Source of the DNA: Iodobacter fluviatilis
GTDB taxonomy: Bacteria > Pseudomonadota > Gammaproteobacteria > Burkholderiales > Chitinibacteraceae
Reading direction: 5' to 3'
DNA length: 64,000 nucleotides
Assembly: GCF_900451195.1 (NCBI RefSeq)
Contig: NZ_UGHR01000001.1
Span: 1,674,001 to 1,738,000 of the forward strand
Below, piece by piece: positions 8,683 through 18,373 of this stretch (position 1 is its first letter; every line of letters begins with the position of its first letter). Position numbers and translations under genes: made by a program. A model generated the notes under the pieces. The model was not told where the DNA came from, searched no databases, and saw nothing but the letters and a program-made list of their open reading frames with translations.

Positions 8683-9774
8683 ATGTCTCGCTTTGCCCTG
8701 ATTTGCTGTTTGTTATTTGTGCTTGCGCCTGCCCGTGCTGAAAAGCTGAAAGAGTTGGCCTCGGTTGCAGGCGTGCGTAATAACCAGCTGGTGGGGTATG
8801 GCTTGGTGGTGGGGCTTGATGGCAGCGGCGATCAGACCACGCAAACGCCGTTTACTGTGCAATCGGTAGTGAATATGCTGACCAATCTGGGGATTCAGGT
8901 GCCCAGTGGCGGTAATTTGCAGCTAAAAAACGTGGCAGCGGTGACGGTTACATCGACTCTGCCTGCTTTTGCAAGACCAGGTCAGCCTTTGGATGTGACG
9001 ATTGCTTCAATTGGTAATGCCAAGTCTTTGCGTGGCGGCACGCTCCTGATGGCTCCGCTGAAAGGGGCAGACGGGCAAATTTATGCCATGGCGCAGGGTA
9101 ATATTATTGTGGCTGGTGCCGGTGCATCGGCAGGTGGCTCCAGTACGCAGGTGAATCAGCTGGCGACAGGGCGTATCCCTGCCGGTGCAACAGTCGAGAA
9201 ATCCGTGCCTACTCTTTTAGGAAATGGTGAGTTTATTCAGCTGGAGCTGCTGGCTACCGATTTTACTACCGCTAATCGTGTGGTGAATGCGGTGAACTCC
9301 CAGTATCCGGGCACGGCAGTGGCTTTGGATGGTCGGGTGATTCAGGTTCGTGCGCCGCAGGATAATAATTTGCGCGTGGCTTTTTTATCACGGCTGGAAA
9401 ACATCGATGTTACCCCGGCAGAATCCGGGCCTAAGGTCGTTATTAATGCCCGCACAGGCTCGATTGTGATGAATCAGGCCGTAAAGCTGGATAGCTGCGC
9501 AATAGCGCATGGCAATTTAACCGTGACCATCACGGCAGAGAATACGGTTGCTCAGCCCAATCCTCTGGCAGGCGGAAAAACAACTAAGGTGCAAAACGCG
9601 GATATCCAGATTCAGGCTGATAAAGGCCCTATCGTGCGTTTGCCTAAATCCAGCACCTTGCGCGATGTGGTGCGGGCGCTGAATGCTGTGGGTGCAACGC
9701 CCCAGGATTTGCTGGCTATTTTGCAGGCAATGAAAGCTGCGGGCAGCTTAAAAGCGGAGCTTGAAGTCATCTGA
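8683..9774 (+). CDS. flgI: Flagellar P-ring protein FlgI
   Basis: 363 residues. FlgI forms the periplasmic P ring bound to peptidoglycan. A Sec signal peptide ends LAPARA, with the mature protein beginning EKLKELASVAGVR, the usual FlgI start. The GYGLVVGLDGSGDQT block follows. I take the ATG two codons inside a possible GTG start, as it sits just before the signal peptide. FlgA, the P-ring chaperone, is not encoded in this window. Confidence 0.95.
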   Translation: MSRFALICCLLFVLAPARAEKLKELASVAGVRNNQLVGYGLVVGLDGSGDQTTQTPFTVQSVVNMLTNLGIQVPSGGNLQLKNVAAVTVTSTLPAFARPGQPLDVTIASIGNAKSLRGGTLLMAPLKGADGQIYAMAQGNIIVAGAGASAGGSSTQVNQLATGRIPAGATVEKSVPTLLGNGEFIQLELLATDFTTANRVVNAVNSQYPGTAVALDGRVIQVRAPQDNNLRVAFLSRLENIDVTPAESGPKVVINARTGSIVMNQAVKLDSCAIAHGNLTVTITAENTVAQPNPLAGGKTTKVQNADIQIQADKGPIVRLPKSSTLRDVVRALNAVGATPQDLLAILQAMKAAGSLKAELEVI

Positions 9775-9783
9775 TTTTTTTAT

Positions 9784-9806
9784 AGGGGCTGAAGATTTTG
9801 GCTCCT
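9784..9806 (+). terminator. Possible weak terminator after flgI
   Basis: A 6-bp stem (AGGGGC / GCTCCT with one G-U pair) and an 11-nt loop, followed by TATTTCTTTT. It lies just before a sigma-54 promoter motif, which fits the end of one transcript and the start of another. The stem is short, so confidence is low. Confidence 0.35.
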
Positions 9807-9835
9807 TATTTCTTTTGCCTCCCCTCTTTTTTTCT

Positions 9836-9852
9836 CGGCACGCTTATTGCTT
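9836..9852 (+). promoter_or_regulatory. Sigma-54 promoter upstream of flgJ
   Basis: CGGCACGCTTATTGCTT has the GGCACG and TTGC elements with exact GG-N10-GC spacing, about 35 nt before flgJ. It resembles the flgB promoter motif (both contain GGCACGCTT), supporting a shared RpoN-dependent class. Confidence 0.7.
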
Positions 9853-9886
9853 GATATGAGCATATATTTTATCTGAGCTGCCCAGA

Positions 9887-10744
9887 ATGATCTCTTCAGC
9901 TAATCCATCCAGTAATGATCTTGCCATTGATGTTCGTGGTGTGGATAGCCTGCGTCAGCTGGCACGCAAAGATCCTAATAAAGCAGCGCTGGCCGTGGCG
10001 CGTGAATTTGAAGCTTTGCTGACCAGTCAGATGCTTAAATCGATGCGCGAAGCCACGCCTAAATATGATGAGATGGAATCTGGTACCGCTGATATGTTTC
10101 GCGGCATGCATGATCAACAGCTGACCCAGATGTGGTCTAAGCAGGGCGGCGTAGGATTTGCCGAATCGATTGTGCGGCAGATTGAGTTGCAACGGGATCC
10201 CTCGCTTTATCAGAAGCCGTCACCTTCATTTCATAACAGCTTGCCAGCGGCAAAAGCGGCCGGGATTTCGGCAAAAGATGCCGTTTTGAGCGGTGATTCT
10301 TTTGCTTCCAAATTAGCCTCTCATGCTGAAGGTGCAGCCGCATCGCTGGGCGTGTCCCCGCATGTGCTGGTGGCGCATGCCGCTTTAGAATCGGGTTGGG
10401 GTAAAAAACCGATCAAAGATGCTGCAGGAGCAGATAGCCACAATTTGTTTGGCATTAAAGCGACTAAAGATTGGAAAGGTAAAACCAGTGATATCACCAC
10501 CACAGAGTTTGTGGGCGGGCAAGCACAAAAACGGGTAGAAAGTTTTCGAGTTTATGATTCCTATGCGGATGCTTTTAATGATTACGCAAGTCTGATTAAG
10601 CGTCGCTATAGCGATGCGGTCGGGCAGGGCGCGAATGCGCAGGGCTATGCCAAGGCATTGCAATCAGGCGGTTACGCCACTGATCCGCAATATGCGAATA
10701 AATTGGCGCAAGTGGCCGAACAATTACGACGTCAGTTGGCGTAA
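9887..10744 (+). CDS. flgJ: Flagellar rod-assembly protein / peptidoglycan hydrolase FlgJ
   Basis: 285 residues, two domains. The N-terminal ~100 residues are the rod-capping domain (VAREFEALLTSQMLKSMREA then GMHDQQLTQMWSKQGG). Residues ~135-285 form a glucosaminidase-type muramidase domain with the AHAALESGWGKKPI motif, whose Glu is the catalytic acid, and SHNLFGIKA. It clears peptidoglycan for rod growth. The ribosome site is poor. This bifunctional form is normal for beta- and gammaproteobacteria. Confidence 0.94.
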   Translation: MISSANPSSNDLAIDVRGVDSLRQLARKDPNKAALAVAREFEALLTSQMLKSMREATPKYDEMESGTADMFRGMHDQQLTQMWSKQGGVGFAESIVRQIELQRDPSLYQKPSPSFHNSLPAAKAAGISAKDAVLSGDSFASKLASHAEGAAASLGVSPHVLVAHAALESGWGKKPIKDAAGADSHNLFGIKATKDWKGKTSDITTTEFVGGQAQKRVESFRVYDSYADAFNDYASLIKRRYSDAVGQGANAQGYAKALQSGGYATDPQYANKLAQVAEQLRRQLA

Positions 10745-10787
10745 TGAACTGTGGTAACTGAATATCCGCCAGGGTTTTGAGTTGCCT

Positions 10788-10814
10788 TCAAGTATCGGCC
10801 ATTTGTGCCGATAA
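10788..10814 (+). promoter_or_regulatory. Sigma-28 (FliA) promoter of flgKL
   Basis: TCAAGTAT, exactly 11 nt, then GCCGATAA. The -10 element is a perfect match to the FliA consensus and the -35 matches TAAAGTTT at 6 of 8 positions. It lies about 20 nt before flgK. The -10 overlaps a TATCGGC/GCCGATA inverted repeat that could also fold at the RNA 5' end. This implies late, FliA-dependent expression of the hook-filament junction proteins. Confidence 0.8.
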
Positions 10815-10836
10815 ATAGCAGCAAAGGAGTTGCATC

Positions 10837-13098
10837 ATGGGCGCCAGTGTTTTTGGTATTGGTTTAAGTGGCTTAAACGCAGCAAGTTTAGGTTTAAGCA
10901 CAACAGGTCATAATATTGCGAATGCCAATACGCAGGGCTATTCACGCCAGAGCATCAAGCAAAGTGCGCCTTATCCTCAGTACACGGGGAATGGCTTTAC
11001 AGGCTTGGGTGTGCGTGTAGACACGGTGCAGCGCTCTTATGATGAGTTTCTAACTAAACAAGTGCAGGCCGCCACTTCGCAAGATAGTTATTACGGCACC
11101 TACCTGGCGGAAATTAAGCAGGTGGATAATTTGGTGGCAGATCCTGCCGCGGGTGTCTCGCCTGTTTTACAGTCATTTTTTAGCGCCGTGCAAGGCATAT
11201 CGACCAATCCAGCGTCTTTGCCGGCCCGGCAATCTTTGATGAGCAATGCTCAGGGGCTGGTGAATCGTTTTCAAGTGTTTGATCAGCGCCTTTCTGAAAT
11301 GCGCGCAGGCGTAAATGGTAATTTAGTAAGTGCTGCGGATCATGTTACGGCTTTGTCCAAGCAAATTGCCCAGATTAACGGCCAAATTGCAGTGTCAAGC
11401 AGCGGCGGGCAGCTGCCCAATGATTTGCTGGATCAGCGCGATCAAATGGTGCTGGATTTAAACAGCCTGGTGAAAGCGACATCCATTAAACAAAGCGATG
11501 GCACCATTAATGTTTTTATCGGAAACGGGCAAAATCTGGTTGTAGGCGGAACGGCGTATTCGATTGCGGCTAAGCCTTCGATTAGTGACCCGCAGCGGCT
11601 CTCCATTGTGTATACCCAGGGTGCTGTTGACGCGGAAATCCCGGAAAATATGCTGACCGGCGGGCAACTGGGCGGGCTGCTTGAATACCGGAGCAAGACA
11701 CTGGATTCAGCACAAAATTCGATTGAACGAATGGCCATGGTGCTGGGGCAAACCTTTAACGCCCAGATGCGCCAGGGGCAGGATTTGTACGGCAATATGG
11801 GTACAAACTTTTTTGATTATCAGCAGAGCAGCGTGTCGTTTAATCATACGATTGCGGGTGTGAGTACGGTGGCTGTAACGGCCAGCCTACCTGCCGGGGT
11901 AAAAAGCGTGGCGAGTGATTATTCGCTTACTTTTACCGGAACAATCGGCGCCGAATACAGCATTACGCGGCTTTCCGATAATGTGAGCCAGACCGTTAAT
12001 TTTGCCACGATGGCAACAAATCCAACTGTACTCGGGCTGACGTGGAGTGTGCCGGGCGTGATGGCTGCGGGTGAGAAAATTGGTGTGAGTATGCCGCCTG
12101 CCATTGGCAATGTTTTATCTAACCGTAATAACACCGCAGCAGTTCCGCCTGCTTTAGCGCCATTGTTGGGAGGCTATATTGAGGATGTGAGTAAGGCGCA
12201 GCCCAGCGATTATGAAGTGTTTTTTGATGGTACGGATTATCAGGTCACCCGGCAGTCTGACGGGCAGCGCACGCAGATTACAGCTACACAATTCCTCAAT
12301 AATGCTAATGCCATTAGTGTGGATGGCTTGCATCTGAGTTTTTCACAAGGCACGCCAACAGCAGGAGACCGGTTTACTGTTCAGCCTTATGTGGGTTTTA
12401 GCCGTGGCCTGAGTATCAAACCGACAGATCCCAGAGTGATTGCAGCGGGTGTTTCGATTATCTCGGATACACAGCGCAGTAATACGGGTACTGGGAAGAT
12501 CGGGCAAGTTGCCATCGATCCGGCTTCCACTGTAACCACGCAATCGGCCGTCAATCCTCAGTTAAAAAACCAGGTTGATATTACATTTTCGGTGCCTACA
12601 GTAGGCCCGCAGACTGGTATTTTATCGTATAGCCTTGCAGACACCGTGTCTGGTGCAACGGTAGGTCCTTTAACCTATGTGGCGGGGCAAACCATTGCAT
12701 ATAACGGCTGGAATGTGAAAATTGATGGTCAGCCGGCTCAGGGAGATAAATTTTCAATTAAGGCAGGCACCTCCCTAGATGCGGATGGCCGCAATGCGCT
12801 GAAACTGGGCGAATTGCAATCCAAAAAAATATTGGATGGAGGCAAAGCGAATTATCAGGAAGCATATGGGCAAATGGTGGCCGTTATTGGTGCAAAAACC
12901 AATGAGGTGACCATTATGTCTGCCGCACAAACGGAAGTCCTTAAACAGGCTGAGATTTCGCGTGATTCTGTCTCAGCAGTTAATCTGGATGAAGAAGCCG
13001 CAAATTTATTGCGCTATCAGCAGGCTTATCAGGCATCCAGTAAAGTGATTCAAATTGCGCAACAAGCATTCGATGCCATTGTGCGAATTGGTGGCTAA
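10837..13098 (+). CDS. flgK: Hook-filament junction protein 1, FlgK (long form)
   Basis: 753 residues, about 200 more than the ~550-residue enterobacterial protein. FlgK (HAP1) joins hook to filament. The terminal signatures are intact: ASVFGIGLSGLNAASLGLST with NIANANTQGYSRQ at ~26-38, and the C-terminal VSAVNLDEEAANLLRYQQAY. The extra length lies in the surface-exposed middle (roughly residues 330-620), which is rich in Thr, Ser and Gly and reads as additional beta domains. AAAGGAG precedes the ATG. Followed by flgL after 45 nt, both behind the FliA-type promoter. Confidence 0.95.
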   Translation: MGASVFGIGLSGLNAASLGLSTTGHNIANANTQGYSRQSIKQSAPYPQYTGNGFTGLGVRVDTVQRSYDEFLTKQVQAATSQDSYYGTYLAEIKQVDNLVADPAAGVSPVLQSFFSAVQGISTNPASLPARQSLMSNAQGLVNRFQVFDQRLSEMRAGVNGNLVSAADHVTALSKQIAQINGQIAVSSSGGQLPNDLLDQRDQMVLDLNSLVKATSIKQSDGTINVFIGNGQNLVVGGTAYSIAAKPSISDPQRLSIVYTQGAVDAEIPENMLTGGQLGGLLEYRSKTLDSAQNSIERMAMVLGQTFNAQMRQGQDLYGNMGTNFFDYQQSSVSFNHTIAGVSTVAVTASLPAGVKSVASDYSLTFTGTIGAEYSITRLSDNVSQTVNFATMATNPTVLGLTWSVPGVMAAGEKIGVSMPPAIGNVLSNRNNTAAVPPALAPLLGGYIEDVSKAQPSDYEVFFDGTDYQVTRQSDGQRTQITATQFLNNANAISVDGLHLSFSQGTPTAGDRFTVQPYVGFSRGLSIKPTDPRVIAAGVSIISDTQRSNTGTGKIGQVAIDPASTVTTQSAVNPQLKNQVDITFSVPTVGPQTGILSYSLADTVSGATVGPLTYVAGQTIAYNGWNVKIDGQPAQGDKFSIKAGTSLDADGRNALKLGELQSKKILDGGKANYQEAYGQMVAVIGAKTNEVTIMSAAQTEVLKQAEISRDSVSAVNLDEEAANLLRYQQAYQASSKVIQIAQQAFDAIVRIGG

Positions 13099-13143
13099 CA
13101 GCCCTAATTGGCTGTGGCTCAGTATTTATAAGGAATAATTAGC

Positions 13144-14604
13144 ATGCGTATCGCAACCACGACAATTTATAAGCAAGGGGCCGCTGAATTACAGCGCCAT
13201 TCCAGCGTGCAAGCGAAGTTGCAAAATCAATTGTCCACTGGTCGCCGGGTATTAACGCCTGCTGATGATCCGATCTCATCAGCAAAAATACTGGATGTGA
13301 CCCAAGCCCAAGAGCTGAACAAGCAATATGCGGTAAACAGCCAGACTGCTGATTCTGCAATGCGCCTTTCCGAATCGACCTTGCAGCAGGTTACCGATCT
13401 GCTGCACGATATTTACTCGCTGGCAGTGAAGGCGGGTAACCCTTCACAGACACTGGCTGAGAAAAAGCTACTGGATTCGGAATTACAAGGCCAGTACCAG
13501 GAAATGATGAGCCTTGCCAATGCAACCGATGGCGGCGGATCGTATTTGTTTTCGGGTTTTAAAGGGTCCACTCAGCCATTTAGCGAGACATCCTTTGGCA
13601 ATGTGACTTACGCAGGTGACGATGGTCAGCGCCAGATGCAAATATCGGGATCCAGACAGATTCCGGTATCAGAGTCGGGTTATCAGATTTTTCAGGCTGG
13701 CCGTACCGGTAATGGTAATTTTGTGAGCTCTGCTAACGCTGTGGCACCAGGGAACACAGGGAGTGGGGTGATCAGTCCTGGCGAAGTGGTTGATATTACA
13801 AAGTGGAATAATCCGGCTCATTCACAAAAATTTAAAATTGAATTTAAATCGGTTGATGACCCGGCTAAGCCGGGTAAGCCAGTGATTGCTTACGATATTA
13901 TCGATAATCAGGCGATGCTGGCCGACGGTGTGACCGCCAATCCTAATTTTAATAAGTCAGCAATCGATGGTTACAATTACACTGCAGGGGCAAGGCCTGC
14001 AGTACCGGGCGCGCTGAATAACTACCCGCGGGCCTATGTGCCGGGTGGCGATATTGTGTTTAAAAACCTAGCCAGCGACCCTGTTGGGGTTCCGCCGGTT
14101 GCCCCGTGGGATTACGGTATAAAAATGAATGTGACCGGGCAGCCAAGCGTGGTGATTGGGCCGCTCGGTACAAACCCAGCACCCACCGGGCCGGTTTCCA
14201 GTGGCGTAACGGATTCATTTAATGTAGATCCAAGCCGCAATAATGGGGATATTTTTCAAACCATGAAGGTCTTTTCTGATGCTTTAAATACTTATCAGAC
14301 CAGCCCGACCGGAATGGCTAATTTTCAGAATCAGTTAAATACTGTTCTGCAAAACACCAGCAATATGCTGACCAATGTATTGTCATCCCAGGGGAATCTT
14401 GGGGCTAGGATGATTGAAACTCAGTCTGTTCAGGATACGAATGGTGATTTGAAAGTGCAATATGGACAAACATTGTCGCAATTGCAGGATTTGGATTATT
14501 CAACCGCCCTGAGTGATTTTTCTTTAACGCAAACCCTGCTTGAGGCATCACGAAAGTCGTTTTCCCAAGTGCAGGGTTTAAGTTTGTTTCAATATATTAG
14601 CTAA
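13144..14604 (+). CDS. flgL: Hook-filament junction protein 3, FlgL (long form)
   Basis: 486 residues, well above the ~310-400 of many homologues. FlgL (HAP3) is the second junction protein, below the filament. The flagellin-like N-terminus (MRIATTTIYKQGAAELQRHS, then LSTGRRVLTPADDPISSAKI) and C-terminal coiled coil (QLQDLDYSTALSDFSLTQTL) are intact. The insert is in the central region (~190-375), rich in Pro, Gly and Asn. It ends the flagellar cluster and is followed by a strong terminator. Confidence 0.95.
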   Translation: MRIATTTIYKQGAAELQRHSSVQAKLQNQLSTGRRVLTPADDPISSAKILDVTQAQELNKQYAVNSQTADSAMRLSESTLQQVTDLLHDIYSLAVKAGNPSQTLAEKKLLDSELQGQYQEMMSLANATDGGGSYLFSGFKGSTQPFSETSFGNVTYAGDDGQRQMQISGSRQIPVSESGYQIFQAGRTGNGNFVSSANAVAPGNTGSGVISPGEVVDITKWNNPAHSQKFKIEFKSVDDPAKPGKPVIAYDIIDNQAMLADGVTANPNFNKSAIDGYNYTAGARPAVPGALNNYPRAYVPGGDIVFKNLASDPVGVPPVAPWDYGIKMNVTGQPSVVIGPLGTNPAPTGPVSSGVTDSFNVDPSRNNGDIFQTMKVFSDALNTYQTSPTGMANFQNQLNTVLQNTSNMLTNVLSSQGNLGARMIETQSVQDTNGDLKVQYGQTLSQLQDLDYSTALSDFSLTQTLLEASRKSFSQVQGLSLFQYIS

Positions 14605-14607
14605 TCT

Positions 14608-14639
14608 GAAAAAGCGGCCATTTCTGGCCGCTTTTTTTA
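14608..14639 (+). terminator. Rho-independent terminator after flgL
   Basis: A 10-bp perfect stem (AAAGCGGCCA / TGGCCGCTTT) with a 4-nt loop and a run of T. It closes the flagellar cluster. Confidence 0.9.
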
Positions 14640-14707
14640 TAAGTGGCAACTGGCCCTCTGTAATATCGGCAAGGCTGCACGGTGCTGACTCCTGTATTAT
14701 CCAGCCT

Positions 14708-16060
14708 ATGGCTAAAATTCGATCCTCTTTTATTTGTCAGCTCTGCGGCGCGACATCTTCTAAATGGCAGGGGCAATGTCCCGGTTGTGGTGAATGGAAC
14801 ACCCTGCAGGAAGGGGTGGCAGAAACTGCAGCAAGCACCCGCTTTCAGTCCTTGGCTGCCGATGGTGCAATCCGCCAGTTAAGCGATGTGGAGGCGGCAG
14901 AAATCCCTCGTATCGCAACAGGTATGGCCGAGCTTGACCGCGTATTGGGCGGCGGCTTGGTGCCCGGTGGTGTGGTGCTGATTGGCGGTGATCCAGGGAT
15001 TGGTAAATCCACGCTGCTGCTACAGGCCATGACCTTGCTGGCTGCAGAGCGCCCTGTTTTGTATGTATCCGGGGAGGAATCCCCGCAGCAAATTGCTTTA
15101 CGTGCTAAGCGCCTTGGCTTGCCTGCGGGCAAAGTGGCGCTTTACGCCGAAATTGGTTTGGATAAAATTCTGCTTGCACTGGAAAAAGTGGGCCCGCAGG
15201 TTGCGGTTATTGACTCGATTCAAACGGTTTATTCAGAAGCGCTTACATCTGCTCCGGGCAGTGTGGCGCAGGTCCGGGAGTGTGCCGCGCAGCTCACACG
15301 CTATGCCAAACGCACCGGGACCACTATTTTTCTGGTGGGCCACGTAACAAAAGATGGCGCAATTGCCGGGCCGCGGGTGCTGGAGCATATTGTGGATGCG
15401 GTGCTGTATTTTGAAGGAGATACGCATTCGAGCTTCAGGCTGATCCGTGCGATTAAAAATCGCTTTGGTGCGGTAAACGAGCTGGGCGTCTTTGCCATGA
15501 CCGATAAAGGCCTGCGAGAAGTATCCAACCCCTCTGCTCTTTTTTTGTCCCAGCATAAAGAACCTGTGCCGGGGAGCTGTGTTTTGGTGACGCAGGAGGG
15601 GACTCGGCCGCTACTGGTCGAAATTCAGGCTCTGGTTGATGATTCGCACTCCCCTCAGCCTAAGCGTCTTGCCGTTGGGGTAGAGCAAAATCGTCTGGCC
15701 TTGTTGCTTGCCGTTTTGCATCGCCACGCAGGCATTGCGGCATTTGATCAGGATGTGTTTATTAACGCCGTGGGTGGTGTACGGATTGCCGAGCCCGCGG
15801 CAGACCTCGCCGTTTTATTAGCGATTGTGTCTTCTTTAAAAAACCGGCCTTTGCCAGAAAAGTTGGTGGTGTTTGGTGAAGTGGGGCTGGCAGGTGAAGT
15901 GAGGCCGGTGCAGCGTGGCCAGGAGCGCCTGCGTGAGGCGGCCAAGCTGGGGTTTACCCATGCCATTGTGCCCAAAGGGAACCGGCCACGCCAAAGTATT
16001 GAGGGAATGACGGTAACACTGGTTGAGCGTCTGGAGGAGGCGGTTAACGCCGCTATGTAA
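14708..16060 (+). CDS. radA: DNA repair protein RadA (Sms)
   Basis: 450 residues, standard length. RadA is a RecA-like ATPase acting in branch migration and processing of recombination intermediates. Visible features in order: a C4 zinc finger (Cys 10, 13, 24, 27), Walker A GGDPGIGKST (~94-103), the RadA-specific KNRFG motif (~250), and a C-terminal Lon-protease-like domain ending near residue 445. The Lon-like domain is structural rather than proteolytic in this family. It stands alone between flgL and trxA. Confidence 0.97.
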   Translation: MAKIRSSFICQLCGATSSKWQGQCPGCGEWNTLQEGVAETAASTRFQSLAADGAIRQLSDVEAAEIPRIATGMAELDRVLGGGLVPGGVVLIGGDPGIGKSTLLLQAMTLLAAERPVLYVSGEESPQQIALRAKRLGLPAGKVALYAEIGLDKILLALEKVGPQVAVIDSIQTVYSEALTSAPGSVAQVRECAAQLTRYAKRTGTTIFLVGHVTKDGAIAGPRVLEHIVDAVLYFEGDTHSSFRLIRAIKNRFGAVNELGVFAMTDKGLREVSNPSALFLSQHKEPVPGSCVLVTQEGTRPLLVEIQALVDDSHSPQPKRLAVGVEQNRLALLLAVLHRHAGIAAFDQDVFINAVGGVRIAEPAADLAVLLAIVSSLKNRPLPEKLVVFGEVGLAGEVRPVQRGQERLREAAKLGFTHAIVPKGNRPRQSIEGMTVTLVERLEEAVNAAM

Positions 16061-16184
16061 GTTTTCGAGTACAATGGGCTTGAAAAATTAGCATACGCCC
16101 ACATCAATAAAACATTGCTGGCTGCTTCATCCTTCGTCTAGGATTTGATGAGCCAATTGATTACCCCCATGCTGGAGATTAAAT

Positions 16185-16511
16185 ATGAGTGAACATATCG
16201 CACAGGTTACAGATGCCACTTTTGAAGCAGAAGTGTTGCAGGCTCAGGGCCCTGTTTTGGTTGATTATTGGGCAGAATGGTGCGGCCCGTGCAAAATGAT
16301 TACTCCAATTTTGGAAGAAGTTGGCGCCGAATACGCTGGCCGTTTGAAAGTTGCAAAGCTCAATATTGACGATAATCAAGCGACTCCGCCTAAATATGGT
16401 ATTCGTGGTATTCCAACACTGATGCTGTTTGTGGCAGGTGAAGTGAAGGCCACTAAGGTGGGTGCGTTGTCAAAATCGCAATTAACGGCGTTTCTTGATA
16501 GTAATATTTGA
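16185..16511 (+). CDS. trxA: Thioredoxin 1
   Basis: 108 residues, cytoplasmic. It carries the active site WCGPC with redox cysteines 33 and 36 and the cis-proline motif GIRGIPTL. It reduces disulfides in ribonucleotide reductase, peroxiredoxins and other targets with electrons from thioredoxin reductase. GGAGATTAAAT precedes the ATG. The trxA-rho order is a widely conserved arrangement in proteobacteria. The 124-nt upstream gap probably holds its promoter; I cannot assign boxes with confidence. Confidence 0.97.
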   Translation: MSEHIAQVTDATFEAEVLQAQGPVLVDYWAEWCGPCKMITPILEEVGAEYAGRLKVAKLNIDDNQATPPKYGIRGIPTLMLFVAGEVKATKVGALSKSQLTAFLDSNI

Positions 16512-16638
16512 CAGCACTAAGTAAATCCATATAGGCTTATGGATATTCAACTGGGCTAGCCGGATATTCTTTTCGGCCCGCCCGGATTATTTAATTTCTA
16601 TTTTTTCCCTTCCCGATTTATTCAAGCGCGCCCTCCCT

Positions 16639-17895
16639 ATGCACCTGTCTGATTTAAAACACCTCCATGTTTCCGAACTTGTTGATATGGCTACGTCTTG
16701 CGAGATCGACGGTGCAAACCGGCTGCGTAAGCAAGATCTTGTTTTTGCCATTCTGAAAACAAAAGCCAAAAAAGGCGAGAGCATTTACGGCGATGGTACG
16801 CTGGAGGTGTTGCCCGATGGTTTTGGCTTTTTGCGAAGCCCGGATACTTCCTATCTGGCCGGCCCTGATGATATTTATGTCAGTCCCAGCCAGATCCGCC
16901 GCTTTAACCTGCATACCGGCGATACCATTGATGGCGAAATCCGAACGCCTAAAGATGGTGAGCGCTACTTTGCGCTGGTTAAAGTTGATAAGGTAAATGG
17001 CGAGCCACCAGAAAACGCCAAGCATAAGATTCTGTTTGAAAACTTAACGCCTTTATTTCCCAATAAGCGTTTACACCTTGAGCGTGATATTCGTGCCGAA
17101 GAAAATGTTACCGGCCGTATCATCGATTTGATCGCCCCTATCGGTAAAGGCCAGCGCGCACTCTTAGTTGCCCCGCCTAAAACCGGTAAAACAGTGATGT
17201 TGCAGCATATTGCTCACGCAATTAGTGCCAATCACCCGGAAGTAATGCTGATTGTGCTCTTGATTGACGAGCGCCCTGAAGAAGTTACCGAAATGCAGCG
17301 CTCCGTGAAGGGGGAAGTGGTTTCTTCTACCTTTGATGAGCCGGCAACCCGTCACGTGCAAGTGGCCGAAATGGTTATCGAAAAAGCGAAGCGCCTTGTT
17401 GAGCATAAAAAAGACGTGGTGATTCTGCTAGATTCGATTACCCGCTTAGCCCGTGCCTACAATACTGTAGTGCCTGCCTCTGGCAAGGTATTGACCGGTG
17501 GTGTAGATGCAAACGCATTGCAGCGCCCTAAGCGCTTCTTTGGTGCTGCGCGTAATATTGAAGAGGGTGGCAGCTTAACGATTATTGCCACTGCGCTGAT
17601 TGATACCGGCAGCCGTATGGATGATGTGATTTACGAAGAATTCAAGGGTACGGGTAATAATGAAATCCACCTTGATCGTCGTATGGCTGAAAAACGCACT
17701 TATCCTGCATTAAACGTAAATCGTTCCGGCACCCGTCGTGAAGAATTGCTGATTCAGCAGGATCAATTACAAAAGATTTGGGTTCTGCGCAAATTACTTT
17801 ATCCAATGGATGATCTGGATGCGATGGAATTCCTGTTGGATAAAATCAAAGGCACCAAAAATAATATGGATTTCTTTGATTCAATGCGTCGATAA
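16639..17895 (+). CDS. rho: Transcription termination factor Rho
   Basis: 418 residues, standard. A hexameric RNA-dependent ATPase that ends transcription at untranslated C-rich RNA. It has an N-terminal [18 protein letters not shown] helical domain, a cold-shock-like RNA-binding domain ([19 protein letters not shown]), Walker A APPKTGKT (~177-184), Walker [13 protein letters not shown] and the Q-loop region near [20 protein letters not shown]. The 127-nt leader between trxA and rho is C-rich around 16580, compatible with known Rho autoregulation, but that is only a suggestion. Confidence 0.98.
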   Translation: MHLSDLKHLHVSELVDMATSCEIDGANRLRKQDLVFAILKTKAKKGESIYGDGTLEVLPDGFGFLRSPDTSYLAGPDDIYVSPSQIRRFNLHTGDTIDGEIRTPKDGERYFALVKVDKVNGEPPENAKHKILFENLTPLFPNKRLHLERDIRAEENVTGRIIDLIAPIGKGQRALLVAPPKTGKTVMLQHIAHAISANHPEVMLIVLLIDERPEEVTEMQRSVKGEVVSSTFDEPATRHVQVAEMVIEKAKRLVEHKKDVVILLDSITRLARAYNTVVPASGKVLTGGVDANALQRPKRFFGAARNIEEGGSLTIIATALIDTGSRMDDVIYEEFKGTGNNEIHLDRRMAEKRTYPALNVNRSGTRREELLIQQDQLQKIWVLRKLLYPMDDLDAMEFLLDKIKGTKNNMDFFDSMRR

Positions 17896-17999
17896 ACACA
17901 TACAGCGCAGCTTGTTCTCGATGCGCTTTTGTGCGATGATCTCGTTTTTATGGCTAGTGTTGGCACAACCCCAGCACGCTAAATGTAAAGGGAAGTAAA

Positions 18000-18257
18000 A
18001 TGAAAGATGGTATTCACCCAGAATATAAAGATGTTGTATTCCAAGACGTAGCTGCTGATTTCACATTCATGAGCCGCTCTACTCTGACTGCTAAACAAAC
18101 TATCGTTTGGACTGACGGCAAAGAATATCCACTGGTTAAGCTGGATATTTCTTCGGAATCACACCCATTCTACACCGGCAAACAAAAGATCGTGGACACT
18201 GCTGGTCGTATCGACAAGTTCCGTCAAAAATACAGCATGTACGGCAGCAAGGAATAA
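18000..18257 (+). CDS. rpmE: 50S ribosomal protein bL31, type B (zinc-independent)
   Basis: 85 residues. It begins [16 protein letters not shown] and contains no cysteine, unlike the CxxC-bearing C+ form, so it should not bind zinc. It carries the type-B features ([28 protein letters not shown]). In some bacteria the C- paralogue is Zur-regulated and replaces the zinc form under starvation; the setting here, downstream of rho with its own ribosome site (AAGGGAAG), suggests the ordinary copy. Followed by a strong terminator. Confidence 0.95.
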   Translation: MKDGIHPEYKDVVFQDVAADFTFMSRSTLTAKQTIVWTDGKEYPLVKLDISSESHPFYTGKQKIVDTAGRIDKFRQKYSMYGSKE

Positions 18258-18277
18258 TTGTTCCTGCGCAGTATCTG

Positions 18278-18306
18278 AAAAAGGCAGCCGCGCGCTGCCT
18301 TTTTTG
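18278..18306 (+). terminator. Rho-independent terminator after rpmE
   Basis: An 11-bp stem (AAAAAGGCAGC / GCTGCCTTTTT) with loop CGCGC, followed by further T. Confidence 0.9.
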
Positions 18307-18373
18307 CATTTTAAAGTCGTCTTTAAAAATCTGATATTTATTATTGGATTCCTGTAGGCCCCGGGCAAATACC

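Noticed and set aside
10772..10785. GG-N10-GC before flgK
   Set aside because: Only TTGC fits; the FliA-type motif just downstream is far better.
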